Assembly: GCA_032629725.1 (NCBI GenBank)
Contig: JAFEVB010000038.1
Span: 434,001 to 498,000, forward strand
From: Gremmenia infestans
Lineage: Eukaryota; Ascomycota; Leotiomycetes; Helotiales; Hamatocanthoscyphaceae
Length of the DNA: 64,000 nt
Reading direction: 5' to 3'
Shown piece by piece: positions 23,730-35,128 of this stretch. Every line of letters begins with the position of its first letter. The stretch's first letter is position 1. The notes beneath the pieces are model-generated. The model made no database searches and had not been told where the DNA came from. It worked only from the letters and a program-made list of their open reading frames with translations. A program made the translations under genes and the position numbers.

Positions 23730-24419
23730 GGCGATTCTAGATCAGCGCTGTTCTGGATGATGACAATATCCCTTTCCTAATTATTGTTATAGAAGTACAA
23801 AGGCGGACTAAGGTGTCGAGGTAATTGAAGCTGGGGTTTTGTTGCAGGTGTGAGAATGCGGCTGTAACAAGGGATGCGTCATCTCTAAACGGTGCCTAGT
23901 ATTTACTACTTGGGACTGCTAAGTTGATAATTTTACTGCCGATTGGTTTGTGAACGGTAATATATATGGTGTGGTGTTGAGATGTCGGGATGATTTTCAA
24001 TCCCGACCCCCGAAGGTTTGTGACTGGTTATGTGGCTGAGGGGCTGCTTATGTAATGCTTATCTTACCACCACCAGCACCATGTCTTGTATCACCATTTA
24101 TTGCGGTAGCTTGCCTATCACGTGTGATTACTCTCTTTGTAATTGAAGTTGAGAGGGTTATGTACAGTTCAGATGAACTACACTTATTACGTTATGAATG
24201 GTATACGGACTTTGCATACCACCATATTGAAACGTGCACAACACAGTGGAGCATAAACACCTATGAATTAATGAAGTACCTGTTGCGGAGCAGACTGGGG
24301 TTAGTTGTATAAGATGACGCAAGCAATCGTTCCCCTCTGCTAGTCAGTACTATCTTGTTGGGATATAGGGTAGCTAGAGAAGCTACATATCTAGCAGAAC
24401 TTGCAGTCCTTCTATTATA
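23730..24419. other. Intergenic region upstream of the Zn2Cys6 gene
   Basis: Promoter side of the regulator. An 85-codon frame at 24055-24312 has an ATG but no family signal and AT-rich codons; I treat it as fortuitous. Confidence 0.4.
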
Positions 24420-25238
24420 TTATATATACAAATATCTCTCTGTCATGTCGCACCATGAGGTCCAGCGATAAGGACAAGCCAACCAAGCCAAATGCTCCTT
24501 AAGCGCATCTACAACCGTAAATTCCATTCTCTCCTCAGTCAATGATAATGGCAATTGTGCTTTTAGAAACTCTACCAAGTTCTTCTGATCACCGCTTTCC
24601 ATCTCTGAAGCCACTAGCTCAATGCTCCGCCAACTGTCGAACTTGGTGAAGCCACCAGACCATCTAAGAACGCCATTAGTTACAAGCAACACCTCTCTCG
24701 GCGCCCCGAAGCATCTAAAGAACTCTGCGTAATCCGTCGCTGGCCACATCCCGGGCGCGCAAAACTCCCTAATGCCATGTCTGACCTGCCAGGTCTTCGG
24801 CCTCTCCTTCCACCCTACAAGATCCTTCGGGAGGTCTTTAAGGCCGTATTCTATCGCAACCTTATCAAATGCCGCAACCGGGTACGCCGATGATCCATCA
24901 TTGTTGCAGGCTCCTTTTAATTCAGTAGTTATCATTCTCCCTACCGCATAGAGAGAGAGATATAGCGTACCTAGCCTGGGATGGATGCACGTTGGACCGA
25001 ATGTGACGAAGATGAATTTGCACAAATCGCAAGATTCTTTGCAAACGGCAAAGAGGCTGGGAAGGTGCGTTTGTAACTGTTTCGTGGGCCCTCTGCTTGC
25101 TCCTAGAGGCTCTAGTTCTGGGGGAAATGGGACGCCTGCGTCGACACCTAGTTGGAGAATTCGCGCTTCGAATGTATTCTCGTATATCTTCAGCCGCATC
25201 TCCTTTGGCAGTTTGGGAAAGAGATAGAATGTGGACAT
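24420..25238 (-). CDS. 2EXR-domain protein
   Basis: Single-exon minus gene of 272 residues; ATG 25238 is used because the longer frame opens with GTG. The N-terminus FYLFPKLPKEMRLKIYENTF fits the 2EXR domain, a fungal F-box-like helical motif found in large families of uncharacterised proteins in Leotiomycetes and Sordariomycetes. The region around residues 60-85 (PSLFAVCKESCDLCKF) is the usual continuation. No enzymatic motif, signal peptide or membrane helix. Function unknown; an adaptor role by analogy with F-box proteins is speculation. Confidence 0.8.
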   Translation of the reverse strand: MSTFYLFPKLPKEMRLKIYENTFEARILQLGVDAGVPFPPELEPLGASRGPTKQLQTHLPSLFAVCKESCDLCKFIFVTFGPTCIHPRLGTLYLSLYAVGRMITTELKGACNNDGSSAYPVAAFDKVAIEYGLKDLPKDLVGWKERPKTWQVRHGIREFCAPGMWPATDYAEFFRCFGAPREVLLVTNGVLRWSGGFTKFDSWRSIELVASEMESGDQKNLVEFLKAQLPLSLTEERMEFTVVDALKEHLAWLACPYRWTSWCDMTERYLYI

Positions 25239-26070
25239 CGTAATTAGTTGGGTGGTAAGTGGAGTGTTCACAGGATGTCGAGAAACAGGAATTTTTCAGC
25301 AGGTATCAACTTTTTAGCATCGTGATACTGTAATACTCGGAAATCCATATCTAATCGTTCTATAATTGTGAAAGGCGAAAAGAGCTTGATGGTGGTGTCG
25401 TGGATCAAAGGGTCCTACTATACTATAATAAGAGGCTCTCTATTATTCACGTGGGCGGCGACGATGTGATTGTAATTTTCGGAGTTGATAGGTTAGGAAG
25501 GTTTGAAAGTGGCATAAAATATCTCTGAAATAAAGATATATAGAAATTTGGATACATTGGTAGATTTAGAGCCGCTTCGATTCAAAGTACCTATAGTTCG
25601 TCTCGCCGCGGGATGCGTATCTCGACGTAGGGATAGATGTTACATTATTAAATAAACAAAACTAAGGAATAATATCATTCTTTATGGTCAATATATCAAT
25701 ACAGGATATAATGAGAAAAAAATGATCTGAACGAGTACTGAAATAGTTAACACATCCTTTCGTAGCGGAGGACCCGTGACCAAGAAATCTTGATACAATG
25801 CCAAGGGCTTAATGAATCATACGTTAAATACTTAATATTACACGAGCATGACAAAAATGTAGAGCAATTAACTCCGACAGCATCCAATTCAAGCCTGTTT
25901 GGTCGTAGGAATATGCACGTGGTCACTTAATGACCTCCTTTGCAGCCTTTCACACATTTACTTCTAAGTGAAGCTAGGAAATTCCTAAACCATCCAAGGT
26001 ACCTATCTAGCAGAAGTCCAGGCATCAACTTTTCAATTTTTAACACAAACAAAAAGTCGGCCATTATTAT
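25239..26070. other. Gene-poor AT-rich intergenic DNA
   Basis: About 830 bases with frequent stops in every frame. Nothing supported. Confidence 0.45.
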
Positions 26071-26540
26071 GTGTTCTCCCACTTTTTTCGTCTCTCATCT
26101 TGCGTAACCGCGAGCCCTTGCTCAGCACTATGTGCAGCATCAAACACCAACAAGAACGAGCAACAGTCGTCCTCCCTGAATTTCGACTCTCGATCCACTG
26201 ACCCAACCTACGAACATCGTCCAACCCCTCACGAACCCTCAGCATTCAAACCTACACACTCCGACGCACTTGAGGGCTTCCTTGCACAGCTCGGTGGCGC
26301 CTACGGAGATCAAGATGAAGTAGACCATCGCGAGGGTCAAATGTTTAATGTTTGCGCTGACTTTCTTTGAAAAGCATGGGAAGAGCGACCGTGTCCCTCA
26401 TCGGTGCCTTGTTGACGGAGAAGAAGATTGTGAAGAAGAATATCGAGGTCAAGCAGGACGCCAAGTTCGCTGAGGACCTTGGTAGCATGGGACTTGAGGA
26501 TAGTAAGGCCGGAAAGGTTATAGCTCAGGGAGGCAGCTAG
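26071..26540 (+). pseudogene. Small hypothetical gene, reading frame not resolved
   Basis: An open frame 26071-26370 has coding-like text (PSAFKPTHSDALEGFLAQLG) but no in-frame ATG at its start. Immediately after its stop, an ATG at 26376 opens a 54-codon frame to 26540 that reads MGRATVSLIGALLTEKKIVK and ends in charged, helical sequence. The two may be exons of one small gene, but I found no convincing intron between them, so a broken gene is equally possible. No family recognised. Confidence 0.3.
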
Positions 26541-27148
26541 ATACCCAGAGACAACCGGGAATACTTGGTTGTTGAAAACTGCCAGGTGAACGCAGACAGT
26601 GCAACATCGAGAGGCTCTCCTACGAATGGTTATGGTCAGCGGTGAATGGAAAACGTCGTGTAGTAGGGATCAAACGAGGTCTTGGGTCCTTTAAACCTTG
26701 ATATTTGTTTACTTCGTGGATGACCCATAAGTGGTGAGCCATTCAAAGCTCGTCAGTTTAGAATGATGAGCGCAATAATGCCTTTTCCATTGCTCTATAC
26801 AAGCTCTTTATTACAACGACTTGTTCCCGGCAACTTATGCATTCACTTGTCTACATAACATTCCCAGTTGAACCAATTTCTCCACTTCAACTTCACTCGC
26901 TCCCCTCCACATCACAGAATCAGATCATAGGCACCAGCTTCAACGCCCTTCCGTTCTTTCACTTGTGTTTCATAGCGCTCATCACATTCTATACGCATCA
27001 TCTCAATTCTTTCGCCTTTTAAACATATTACCACGATCGCGTTTGCGAAATTACAAATTCATCCGTCCTGGTTCTTCGGAAAGCACGCACGACCGATCGT
27101 CTACTTCAAACGATTCACTCCGATTATTCATTACTCTTTCAAGTCAAG
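26541..27148. other. Intergenic region and promoter of the first coiled-coil gene
   Basis: Contains a C/T-rich stretch around 26850-27000 typical of a fungal promoter or leader. No supported ORF. Confidence 0.4.
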
Positions 27149-28011
27149 ATGAGTACGTTCTTCTAACGTTAATTGATGAATATTTACCTACTAACGGTCA
27201 CACTAGATATTGCAAGAATCACACAGTTGAAGAAGGAACTTGCCGCGAAGGAGGCGAAGAAGAATGAAGAGCTTCCCAAGGCGGAGGAGGACCTCAAAAA
27301 GCACCGACGGGAGGCTTTCATCGCACAACGCGAGTGTGCACTAGCACAGCACAGTTGGGATAAGCTTGCCAAATCTCATGACAGCGAGATCGATAGAACC
27401 AAGAGGGAGATGGAAGAGGAGGTATATATCATGGGATTATTTATACTTTAGCATTGTTAACAACGAGACAGATTAACAAGGATCGAAAAAGCTGGAAAGG
27501 GTGGACCGATGCTCAACTTATCACAAGGTTTGAGAACGGCGACTTGGACTATTCGCAAGCCCACGGAAAGGATATGTCCAATAGGATTTCACAAGCCTAC
27601 CAAGCCATTAAACCCGAGCTCGATGTCTTGCTGCCCCCAGCTATCGCCAAAGTTGCAAGGTTTATTGCTTTGGCCAACGAAAAAAGCATCGGACCAGGCT
27701 TCTGGGTACCTCGTTATGTGAACCGGGCTTCATTCATCCTTTCGGCGGAAGAGACTGCTGGAACGCCGGACTGCACAAATGGCTTACCCAAATGCGAAGA
27801 TCACGTTGAGAGCTCGGCGTTGAATGAGAAGCAAGAGGGAAAAGATGAAGATGTCCAAGTAGATCAGAATGCTCCGCCCGCTCCTGCTGAGTCCACAAGA
27901 AAGAGGTCCCCTTCGCGTGCCTGTTTGGACGGCGACACCCACAAGTCGCAGGAAGATACCATTGAGAACAATGCATCTTGGCAAGTTGAGAAGAGACAAC
28001 GAGTAGAGTAG
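27149..28011 (+). CDS. Small coiled-coil protein (252 aa), first of a local pair
   Basis: Three exons (27149-27152, 27207-27421, 27472-28011) join in phase. The first coding exon is only four bases (ATG plus A), split by an intron with GTACGT donor and CTAACGG-like branch site. Residues 3-75 are almost entirely Lys/Glu/Ala/Arg with heptad-like spacing, a strong coiled coil. A conserved-looking middle segment (WTDAQLITRFENGD, IGPGFWVPRYV) follows. The tail is hydrophilic and ends KRQRVE, a possible nuclear signal. No known domain. It resembles the gene at 30272 in architecture and tiny first exon, not clearly in sequence. Confidence 0.7.
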
Positions 28012-28637
28012 ATGGAAGAGGGTCTCCTGATCATATATCCAGCTTCTGGTGGTTATCAAAATGAGGTTGTGCTGATGACGTGGATGCCATTCCACTCTTC
28101 CCTTCTGCAAACCCCTAGCATATTATCCTGAACGACGCAGTATCACCTTTCAACCCGGGAATTCACCAATCTGCACCAATTTCAGAATTGGACATTTGTT
28201 AATATTTTACCTGCTCTGGGACACTTGCAATCACTGTCATTTCTGATTCTTTCGTTAAAGAATCTCAGGGAAGGATCATAAAGAGAAAATCGTCAGGGCT
28301 TTTCACCTACAAATCATGGTCGTGGATTTCTACCAAATAATTTGAGATTATGGCAAAGGGATCTTCAAATTAGGAGATATATTCTCTGTTATCTAATGAA
28401 TTGAATTATAATGGATACTTACAAGGGAAATGTTTTCGCTTCTCGTGAAAGGTGCCCAATGAGTTCTGTGATTACGATACGATTTGAACCACTTGGCATT
28501 CTTGCCAAAAGCTCGCATGTATACCAGAGCATACCAGAGTAGTCATTCTGTTCTCAGATTCTCTCGACATACGGCATCACTATCAAAGCTGGAAATGCCA
28601 TCTGATAGCTCCATCTAGTCACAAATGTAAGATTACA
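28012..28637. other. Convergent intergenic region
   Basis: AT-rich, no supported gene; 3' ends of two convergent genes. Confidence 0.4.
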
Positions 28638-29458
28638 TCAATCCTTAGTCTCATCTTCCTCTTCATCTGAGCTCAGGCCATCCTCTGTTCCTTGCGAATC
28701 ATCTGCCTCCTCTTCGTCATCGTCATAGATTCGTCCCCTATGTAGCCGAATTGCAATCACCTGTCCATTCTCTTCAGCGACAGCGACCCGCGGCGGGCCC
28801 CCGACTTCATCTTGACCAACTAGAGAGAATTAGTTTGACCCTCCGGCATAAAACGACGCCTTCCGAAGAGAAGAAACTAACAGTTCATTCCCCCAATCGT
28901 ATACCTTGCATTCTTACCAGCTCCCATCTCCCACCCGTTCAAAGTCAACGTCTCAGTAAAAAACCCCTCATCAATCTCATCGCCGTCCTTCAGTCCCATG
29001 ATCTTTCTAGCCGCATCCTCACTCAGGTATTCCGTTGAAATAACACTGCAAACCCCGCCATCATCAAAATAACTTCCCATTTTCCGCCACTTCGTTCCCT
29101 TGGGAACAAGTCCACTAATTCTAACAGCCGCATCCTTTGCCCACGTTTCATTCTCATACTTCTCCCACTCCTCCACCGACTGTGACAAATCGATCGTTCC
29201 GGGCTCGACCCAGCGAAGAATACATTCGACTGAGAAATCCTCGCCTGGATCACCAACTTGCCGCGTCATGGATGTCCAGATTCCCGGCTTGCACTTCCTG
29301 ATCCCGTCGCGCTGAGAGAAAAACTGTGAGCCAGATTCGTCGTAATCGAGATTCACGTGGCTACAGAGCACGAAGTTGACTCCGAAAGGTGGATTGGCTG
29401 AGATGTGGAAGCGTCGCGGCGTGAGCGCTTGGAGGCGGGTAAAACGTTCCGTTGCCAT
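28638..29458 (-). CDS. Hypothetical fungal protein with acidic tail (252 aa)
   Basis: Two exons on the minus strand (29458-28882 and 28819-28638; intron 62 nt, CTCTCTAG acceptor) join in phase. The body (1-195) is a compact mixed alpha/beta sequence with FHISANPPFGVNFVLCSHV near the start and RYTIGGMNFGQDEVGG across the exon join. The last 40 residues are Asp/Glu/Ser-rich, starting RIYDDDEEEADDSQG. There is no signal peptide or membrane helix. No family is recognised. The clean splice and long acidic tail argue for a real intracellular, possibly nuclear, protein. Confidence 0.7.
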
Positions 29459-30271
29459 TGCTCCTTGTTCTATGGTATCAATACATGTAAATTGAGTAGA
29501 ACCTTTCTATTTGAAGCGCCAGTTTTGTATTTATCCGCACGAAGAAGATTAGTAATCGTCTTCCTCGGGTGTCATACGCAGTGGTTGCTTATATGAGGCA
29601 CCAGCACTGGTTTGGCTTCTGAGCTATTGTTGCTCATGTATTGGACATGTAATTGTGACCAATGTGGACCGAAGAATCCGACTTTTATTTCGATTCTGGG
29701 AGGGAGACGTCGGATATTGAAGTTAATTTTATTATCGGAGTTTGAAAAGACACTACGAACAACGGCGGACTAGATAGCTCGCCGAGCACTAAATTTTAGG
29801 GCTTACTCCTCAAAATCTAAGGTAGTCGCCATTTCATCCAAGTCTATATAGGGGGCCCTTATACGGACTGGGGGGGGCTCGCTAATCCGGCTTCCAACTC
29901 TAAAACAGCAGCCCTTCTTAGATTATCCTTCCCCTTTATGTTAACATCCAATTATTAACATCTCCAATTGCACGGGGAATGCGAAAGACATGATGACATC
30001 GCTCGATTCACTTCCTCTACTCGTGAAAAACTCCACCCTCTATTCACTAAAGCTAATCTTCTATGCAAAAGTCCAGCCACCAATCTCCCACTTCACGCAC
30101 CTGATTTTAATCACTCTGTCTACTATAAACACTTAGACCCTCTTGCTTTGGCAGCAATTCACCTGCCATCATCTACTTTTACTCCTTCTTCTTCTACTTC
30201 TCCGCACCTCGTCGGCCACAAAGCTTTCCACCTTCTCAACATCTAAAACAAATACCACAGCCAACATCAGA
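29459..30271. other. Divergent intergenic region
   Basis: Separates the hypothetical gene at 28638 from the second coiled-coil gene. A short ATG frame at 29968-30246 shows no family signal. The C/T-rich run around 30170-30240 is promoter-like. Confidence 0.4.
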
Positions 30272-31102
30272 ATGGGTATGACAGTGACTATACTACATAA
30301 AGGGTATCATACTAATATTTGCTTATAGATTCCAACGCCACGGCTGCTCAAGCGCAGAGCACTTACCACACATTCAATGTTGGCCAATTGGAAGCTTGTC
30401 TCCGGCAGCTTAGCAAAGCCGAGGAGGACATTCACAAGGCTTGTATGTATTTCTACGCATAGGCTTTATCATTATCACCATTGTCAACTGCTAATCCTCC
30501 AATTCCAGCTAGGGACCGGCGGAATGAAACTGTAGAAAAGAGAAACCGGGAATATAAAGATTGTATGTTAGATAACGTCTTTCAATATAAGCAAAACTTC
30601 TTACAAATCGATTTGAAGACACAGAGAAAACTCTGGGCAGTTCAGAGAAGCTCCAAGCTCTCAAAAGCAAGGTCGTCGATTTGAGGGTTCAGCTCACAGC
30701 TACCTCAGCAGTTCTGAAGATTATGGAAGACGAGAGGGCCGAGTTGAGTAGGCAGAATGACATTAGCAGAGACGCTGGTAAGAACCGTTGGTTAAAATTC
30801 GCATCATCAAGTTGACGCTTTACTCTTTAGCGGATGAAGAACTCCTTGCTATAGACACTATTCGAAATAATCAAGTCATTACACTCAAGCAAAATAAAGC
30901 ACAAGTCAAAGCGCTCCTCAAATCGAAGAAGGAGCTGAATTCCAAGAGACAACCATCTCCAGAAACAGCCCGTTTGTTATTGTTATTACAAGATTGCGAT
31001 TCCGATTCCGATGTCAAAGACAATCCCAGTTTGCAAGCTCTTCGAAAAAGACCAAGCGCTACTACTTCAAACGTGCAGCCAAGAAAGAAACAAGCAATCT
31101 AG
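30272..31102 (+). CDS. Small coiled-coil protein (200 aa), second of a local pair
   Basis: Five exons (30272-30275, 30329-30442, 30509-30562, 30619-30777, 30831-31102) join in phase to 200 residues. As in the gene at 27149, the first coding exon is four bases (ATG plus G). The protein is Lys/Glu/Gln-rich and predicted mostly helical: LEACLRQLSKAEEDIHKA, then SEKLQALKSKVVDLRVQL and MEDERAELSRQ, then LKQNKAQVKALLKSKKEL. The C-terminus has an acidic patch (DCDSDSD) and a basic end (QPRKKQAI). No known domain. Four introns in 600 coding bases is dense even for this window. Confidence 0.65.
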
Positions 31103-31760
31103 AAGTTCTTTACGAAGTATCTCTGCATACATTTACTCTGCACATCGTGGCTCAAATTCCACCATGCTAATTTCTCCAACGTGGGACATCATCCACCGAT
31201 CACTGCAGGGAAGGAGCTTTAATTTTCAATTTGACATTGAGGTTCTATCTTAGGTATGTATATCCCTATCAAGTACGCTTGTGTGAGGAATATACTAACC
31301 CCATCACCAGAGACAATGGTTCTACCGCTCCTTTCAGTTATCAACAAGTCCAGACAGGAAGATCTGGCACTCATCGATTCCTTCACCGTCATTCAGGTCT
31401 ATACCCTTGTCCTCATTTGCACCAATTAATTACACTTAGAAATCATAGCAAAGGAGACACAATCCAGGAAGTTCCGGCTCTGATGGGTTGTCTTTAGCAT
31501 CGCTCTGGTTTATACCCTTCTCCTTATTTGTGTTCTTCAATTTGTTTAGAAATCATAGCAGAGGACGCGCAATACATTCAAGTCAAACAAAGCAAGGCCC
31601 CCAAAATCAACCTATCCATTACTCTTATTCGTAATAAACTCGGCAGATTCATCACTATCCTGACTATAACCGCAAACTGTTCTTCCGATGTGTTCGACTG
31701 CTCAAGATCTCGTCCGGAACAACTTAATCTAGTTCCACTGTAGCCACAGTCAACTCCAAA
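31103..31760 (+). pseudogene. Probable relic of a coiled-coil-type gene with an internal duplication
   Basis: After the second coiled-coil gene, several exon-like pieces remain. A frame beginning near 31312 reads MVLPLLSVINKSRQEDLAL and IDSFTVIQ, echoing ADEELLAIDTIRNNQ of the upstream gene. It is followed by two similar intron-exon units about 110 bases apart (31397 and 31508), each with a pyrimidine-rich stretch ending TTAG and then GAAATCATAGCA. The second continues in an open frame to 31743. No ATG-led model covers them, so I call a relic with low confidence. Confidence 0.35.
31397..31576 (+). repeat. Direct duplication of an intron-exon unit (about 110-base offset)
   Basis: GTCTATACCCTTGTCC...TTAGAAATCATAGCA (from 31397) and GTTTATACCCTTCTCC...TTAGAAATCATAGCA (from 31508) align over about 65-70 bases with scattered changes. 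Confidence 0.6.
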
Positions 31761-32005
31761 ATCTAGCATAGCAAGGTTCATCAGTCTGGCCAAATTCTGA
31801 TACTCTTCACAGGGATCATTGCAGTAACTGTGGCCTTCGACTGCTTGATACAAGACGGATAGTGAAGTCGGACTTGATGTAAATGCCTCGAGATTCTTTT
31901 AGAGTATATATACATACCCACAACCCCACGGCTTTCTAAATCCTCGCGCCAGAAATGAACAAAGTACTTACTTTCATCTCCCTACAAACAACCATCAAAA
32001 TACAC

Positions 32006-33408
32006 TTACAAACCCCTCCTAACCACCCTCTCCCTCCCCCCAACCCCTCCATCCACAAACGTACTCCCAATCTCCCCCGTCCTAATATTCCCAAAAACAA
32101 CCCTACTCCCCGGCTCCTCCGCCATAATCTCCCCCACATCCCCACTCCCCGCCCCACAAGGCCCCCTCACACTCCCCGCCCCCTTCCCACTCGTCCCATC
32201 AAGCCACTGCATGCCACTCCCGGAATCATCCCAGATACTAAAAACAAGCACCATACCCCTCCCAAGCGCACCCCCCATCTCCGCCAAACCGCCCAAAGCC
32301 GAGAAGTCGTCCGTGGCGTTGAACGCGCTCTTCTGTTCCTCGCAATAGCTATCTGAGATGGAATTCCCGGACTTCACGCCGTTAATATTCGTTTGCGCGT
32401 TCTGAATCACGGCACCGTCCTGGATATATAACCGCTTGATTTCGCTCAACTTTCTGTTGCCAGATGTGAGGAATTGTGTTACAACGCTAAACGGCCTACT
32501 CGTATCGACTGTCATGTTCGCCCCCGGCCCGTAGAAGCCAGGCGCACCGTTCCGATACACGTTGTAATCGCAGCCGTCCTTGTCGCAGACGCCCGCGTAC
32601 TTGTCCGCATCGCCGCACAGGGGCTCGGTACAGGCATATACCCCGGTGATATTGCAAGGGTGTGGCGTAAAGGCAGTCGCGGCGGAATTTGCTTCCCAGA
32701 GATCCATTTCGCTGCAGCAGGCGCCTAATGTGCCGTTGAAATTCGCCTGTGTAAATCTTAGCTATACTACTTGGATTGGCCCATCTATGTTTACTGTTTA
32801 CTTACAACTCCATTTATGTAGTTTTGTGATGGGCATTGAGCGTCACAATACCCTGTCCCGTACTTGGCACCGGCGGCGTTGAGCGGTCCCTTGTTCCCAG
32901 TTGGGCTCATCTCAGACAGATACAGGGCGCCGTTGACACCGCAACCCGCCTGTGATATATCGACATCAAAAGTAATCTCCCGGTCCAAGAGTTGGAACAT
33001 GTCGTAGGTGCTGTCATCTGCAAGTAGGTATACACGAGGTGAGGTCTGAGAAGTAACATTATTCTCCGTTTTGAAAAGATTGAGCGTCAAAGCACTGCCA
33101 TTCGTTTTCACGCCGAAGCTAGCATAATCAACGCCTTCTAGCGCACAGTCTGTGCTACAAGATTCTGCATCAGCGCATACACTTGTATTGAATCCTTGAG
33201 AGACGCAGCTGTCGGAACCGCCTACGTTGTGTAGCCACCGAAAATTGGAATCGAGTACCACGGAAGTGTTAACGGTGACACAGCCACCTGCTTTAGTGCA
33301 TTGTTGCGAAGTAAGAGTAGGATGGACTTCTGGGGTGTAGGTTCCAGGTTGTTGAGCGGAAACAAATGGAATAAGTGATGCCGCGAGGACAAAAATAATA
33401 GAAGCCAT
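32006..33408 (-). CDS. Secreted GH7 cellulase (endoglucanase/cellobiohydrolase family)
   Basis: Two exons on the minus strand (33408-32806 and 32746-32006; intron 59 nt) join in phase to 447 residues. A signal peptide (MASIIFVLAASLIPFVSAQQ) precedes the GH7 beta-jelly-roll. The catalytic motif is intact: Glu214 (nucleophile), Asp216 and Glu219 (acid/base) in CSEMDLWEAN. About 18 cysteines fit the conserved disulphides. The end FGNIRTGEIGSTF is the usual GH7 C-terminus; no linker or cellulose-binding module follows. GH7 enzymes retain configuration while cutting beta-1,4-glucan. The length and several short loops point to an endoglucanase rather than a processive cellobiohydrolase, but this is inference. 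A GCGGGG (CreA-like) motif occurs about 300 bases upstream at 33714. Confidence 0.95.
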
Positions 33409-34044
33409 TGTAATTGCTTGGATCGATGCCTTGGAAATGGACTGTCAATAAAACGGAAGCAGAGGTAGGGAGACAATATTATAACTTCAAGTCGAAGATT
33501 TGCATTTCCTGAGTATACCGGATTACCCGGAAGCTTGTATTTATTCGAAACAGTTTATTTCGCAGCAGATATAATTCAGATCGCGATGTGGAAAGGCGGA
33601 TTATCCACCCGATATTAGTATAAAGCTTGAATTGTTATTAGCACTCAACATGTGGCATTTTTGATGTTTTGCAATGGCAGATGGACAACCCCTGACTACT
33701 GTAGGTACCGGAAGCGGGGTTGGGGGGTCTTGTTCTGGAATTTTTCCGTCTATGGGAATCTACAAGAACTTTCATCAAGTACTATTTCTTGTTTCACATA
33801 GATTATTTGCCGGCATTCCGGATGATAGTCTTCACCGAAATATACAGTATTGCGAAATGATTGACTGAGCATTGAAAGAAACGCTCGGAAAATGGGGAAA
33901 CAACCAGTGCCGGGATAAAATAGAGTTTGAAACACATCTACCGAGATACTGCATGTTTCACTTCAAACTCTACGAGTTTAGATTGAATCACTAGAAATAT
34001 TCGAGGTACTAATCCATTTGACAAAAGAATATGTAGAAAGCTTT
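33409..34044. promoter_or_regulatory. Upstream region of the GH7 gene and 3' side of the GST gene
   Basis: No gene seen. A CreA-like GCGGGG at 33714-33719 and AT-rich flanks are present; individual sites are not provable. Confidence 0.3.
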
Positions 34045-35128
34045 TCATACGGGTAACTTGACCCCACCTGCCTTTATCTTACTCCAGTCTTTCTCAATGC
34101 CGCTTTCAATGTCTGGAATGGGTCCCATGGGAGTAATTGCTTTTGGGTTAATATCGCCGTGGCTTTTAGTATACTATTCAGTCGTCAATGCTATTCAAAG
34201 GAGTGCATAATAGGAAGACGGGGACCAACATTTTCCTTGATATGTCTGAAATCGGTCGTTTCTTTAAAACCAGGGACATTCCAGTACAAATTCTTCATCC
34301 ACTCGTTCAACAATGGATAGTCGTGGCGTATGGTTCCAAGGTTGCATTTGAAATGCTGGACGTATACTGTATCGAACCTTATAAGGGTAGGAAAGAGCCT
34401 TATATCGAGCTCGGTGATCTCGGAACCAAGGACATAGGGTCCATGATTCTTGGACAACATCTCTTCTAGTCGATTCAGAGCTCGGAACACAGGTATAACA
34501 TTCTTGTCATATGTCTGCTGATCCGGAGCAAAGCCAGCTTTGTAAACTCCCGTGTTAAGGTCCGCCTGCATCCATTGTCCCACCTCATCAATCTCCATCT
34601 GTAAACGCTCTGGGTAAAAGTCGCGTTGCTTGTACTCGTCTGATATAATTGAGTTGAATCCCGTATTAAAGTTCCGCAAGATCTCTAAGCTTTCGTTATT
34701 GACTAGTTGATTTGTTTTCTTGTCCCAGACCACCGGCACGCTGTATCTCCCTTTGTAATCCTTCTTTTCTTTAAAGTATATCTCGTGCATGTATTGGCTG
34801 TCGAATAGCTGATCTGGTGTCGCGCCTTCGTATGGATCGTCGTCGGTAGGGAATCTCCAGCCGGGCCAGCCTTTGTCGTCGCCTTTGGGGTAGGGTTTTA
34901 CAATCGAAATGTCGATTATCTCAGTCAGCCCTTTCAGGTGTCGTATTAAATTTGCGCGGTGTGCGAATGGGCAGAAGAGGCCTATGATACGTATTAGCAA
35001 GTGGTATCAGTGGCGATAGGGTCTATACCAATATACATATGATACCGTCCTTTTTCTGGGGGGAATTGTGCTCCGGCTTCAATCATGCCGTGCCAGGCGC
35101 CATCTTTGAATGTCGAGGTGGAACTCAT
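34045..35128 (-). CDS. Omega-class glutathione transferase / glutathionyl-hydroquinone reductase (ECM4-like)
   Basis: Three exons on the minus strand (35128-35029, 34981-34230, 34173-34045) join in phase to 326 residues. The N-terminal thioredoxin fold has the catalytic Cys37 in GLFCPFAHRAN after RYHMYI; VPVVWDKKTNQLVNNES is the glutathione-binding cis-Pro region. The all-helical C-terminal domain follows, with SEITELDIRLFPTLIRFD. The last exon supplies YTKSHGDINP and ITPMGPIPDIE, the diagnostic tail of the Ecm4/Xi-class family. Such enzymes reduce glutathionyl-hydroquinones or deglutathionylate proteins in the cytosol. The third exon depends on a GTTGGT donor, which is unusual, but without it the family tail is lost. 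Confidence 0.9.

Noticed and set aside
19522..33408. A lignocellulose gene cluster (GH5, Zn2Cys6 factor, GH7, GST)
   Set aside because: The genes are separated by many unrelated ones and lie in mixed orientations; adjacency of the regulator and GH5 is convergent and not evidence of regulation.
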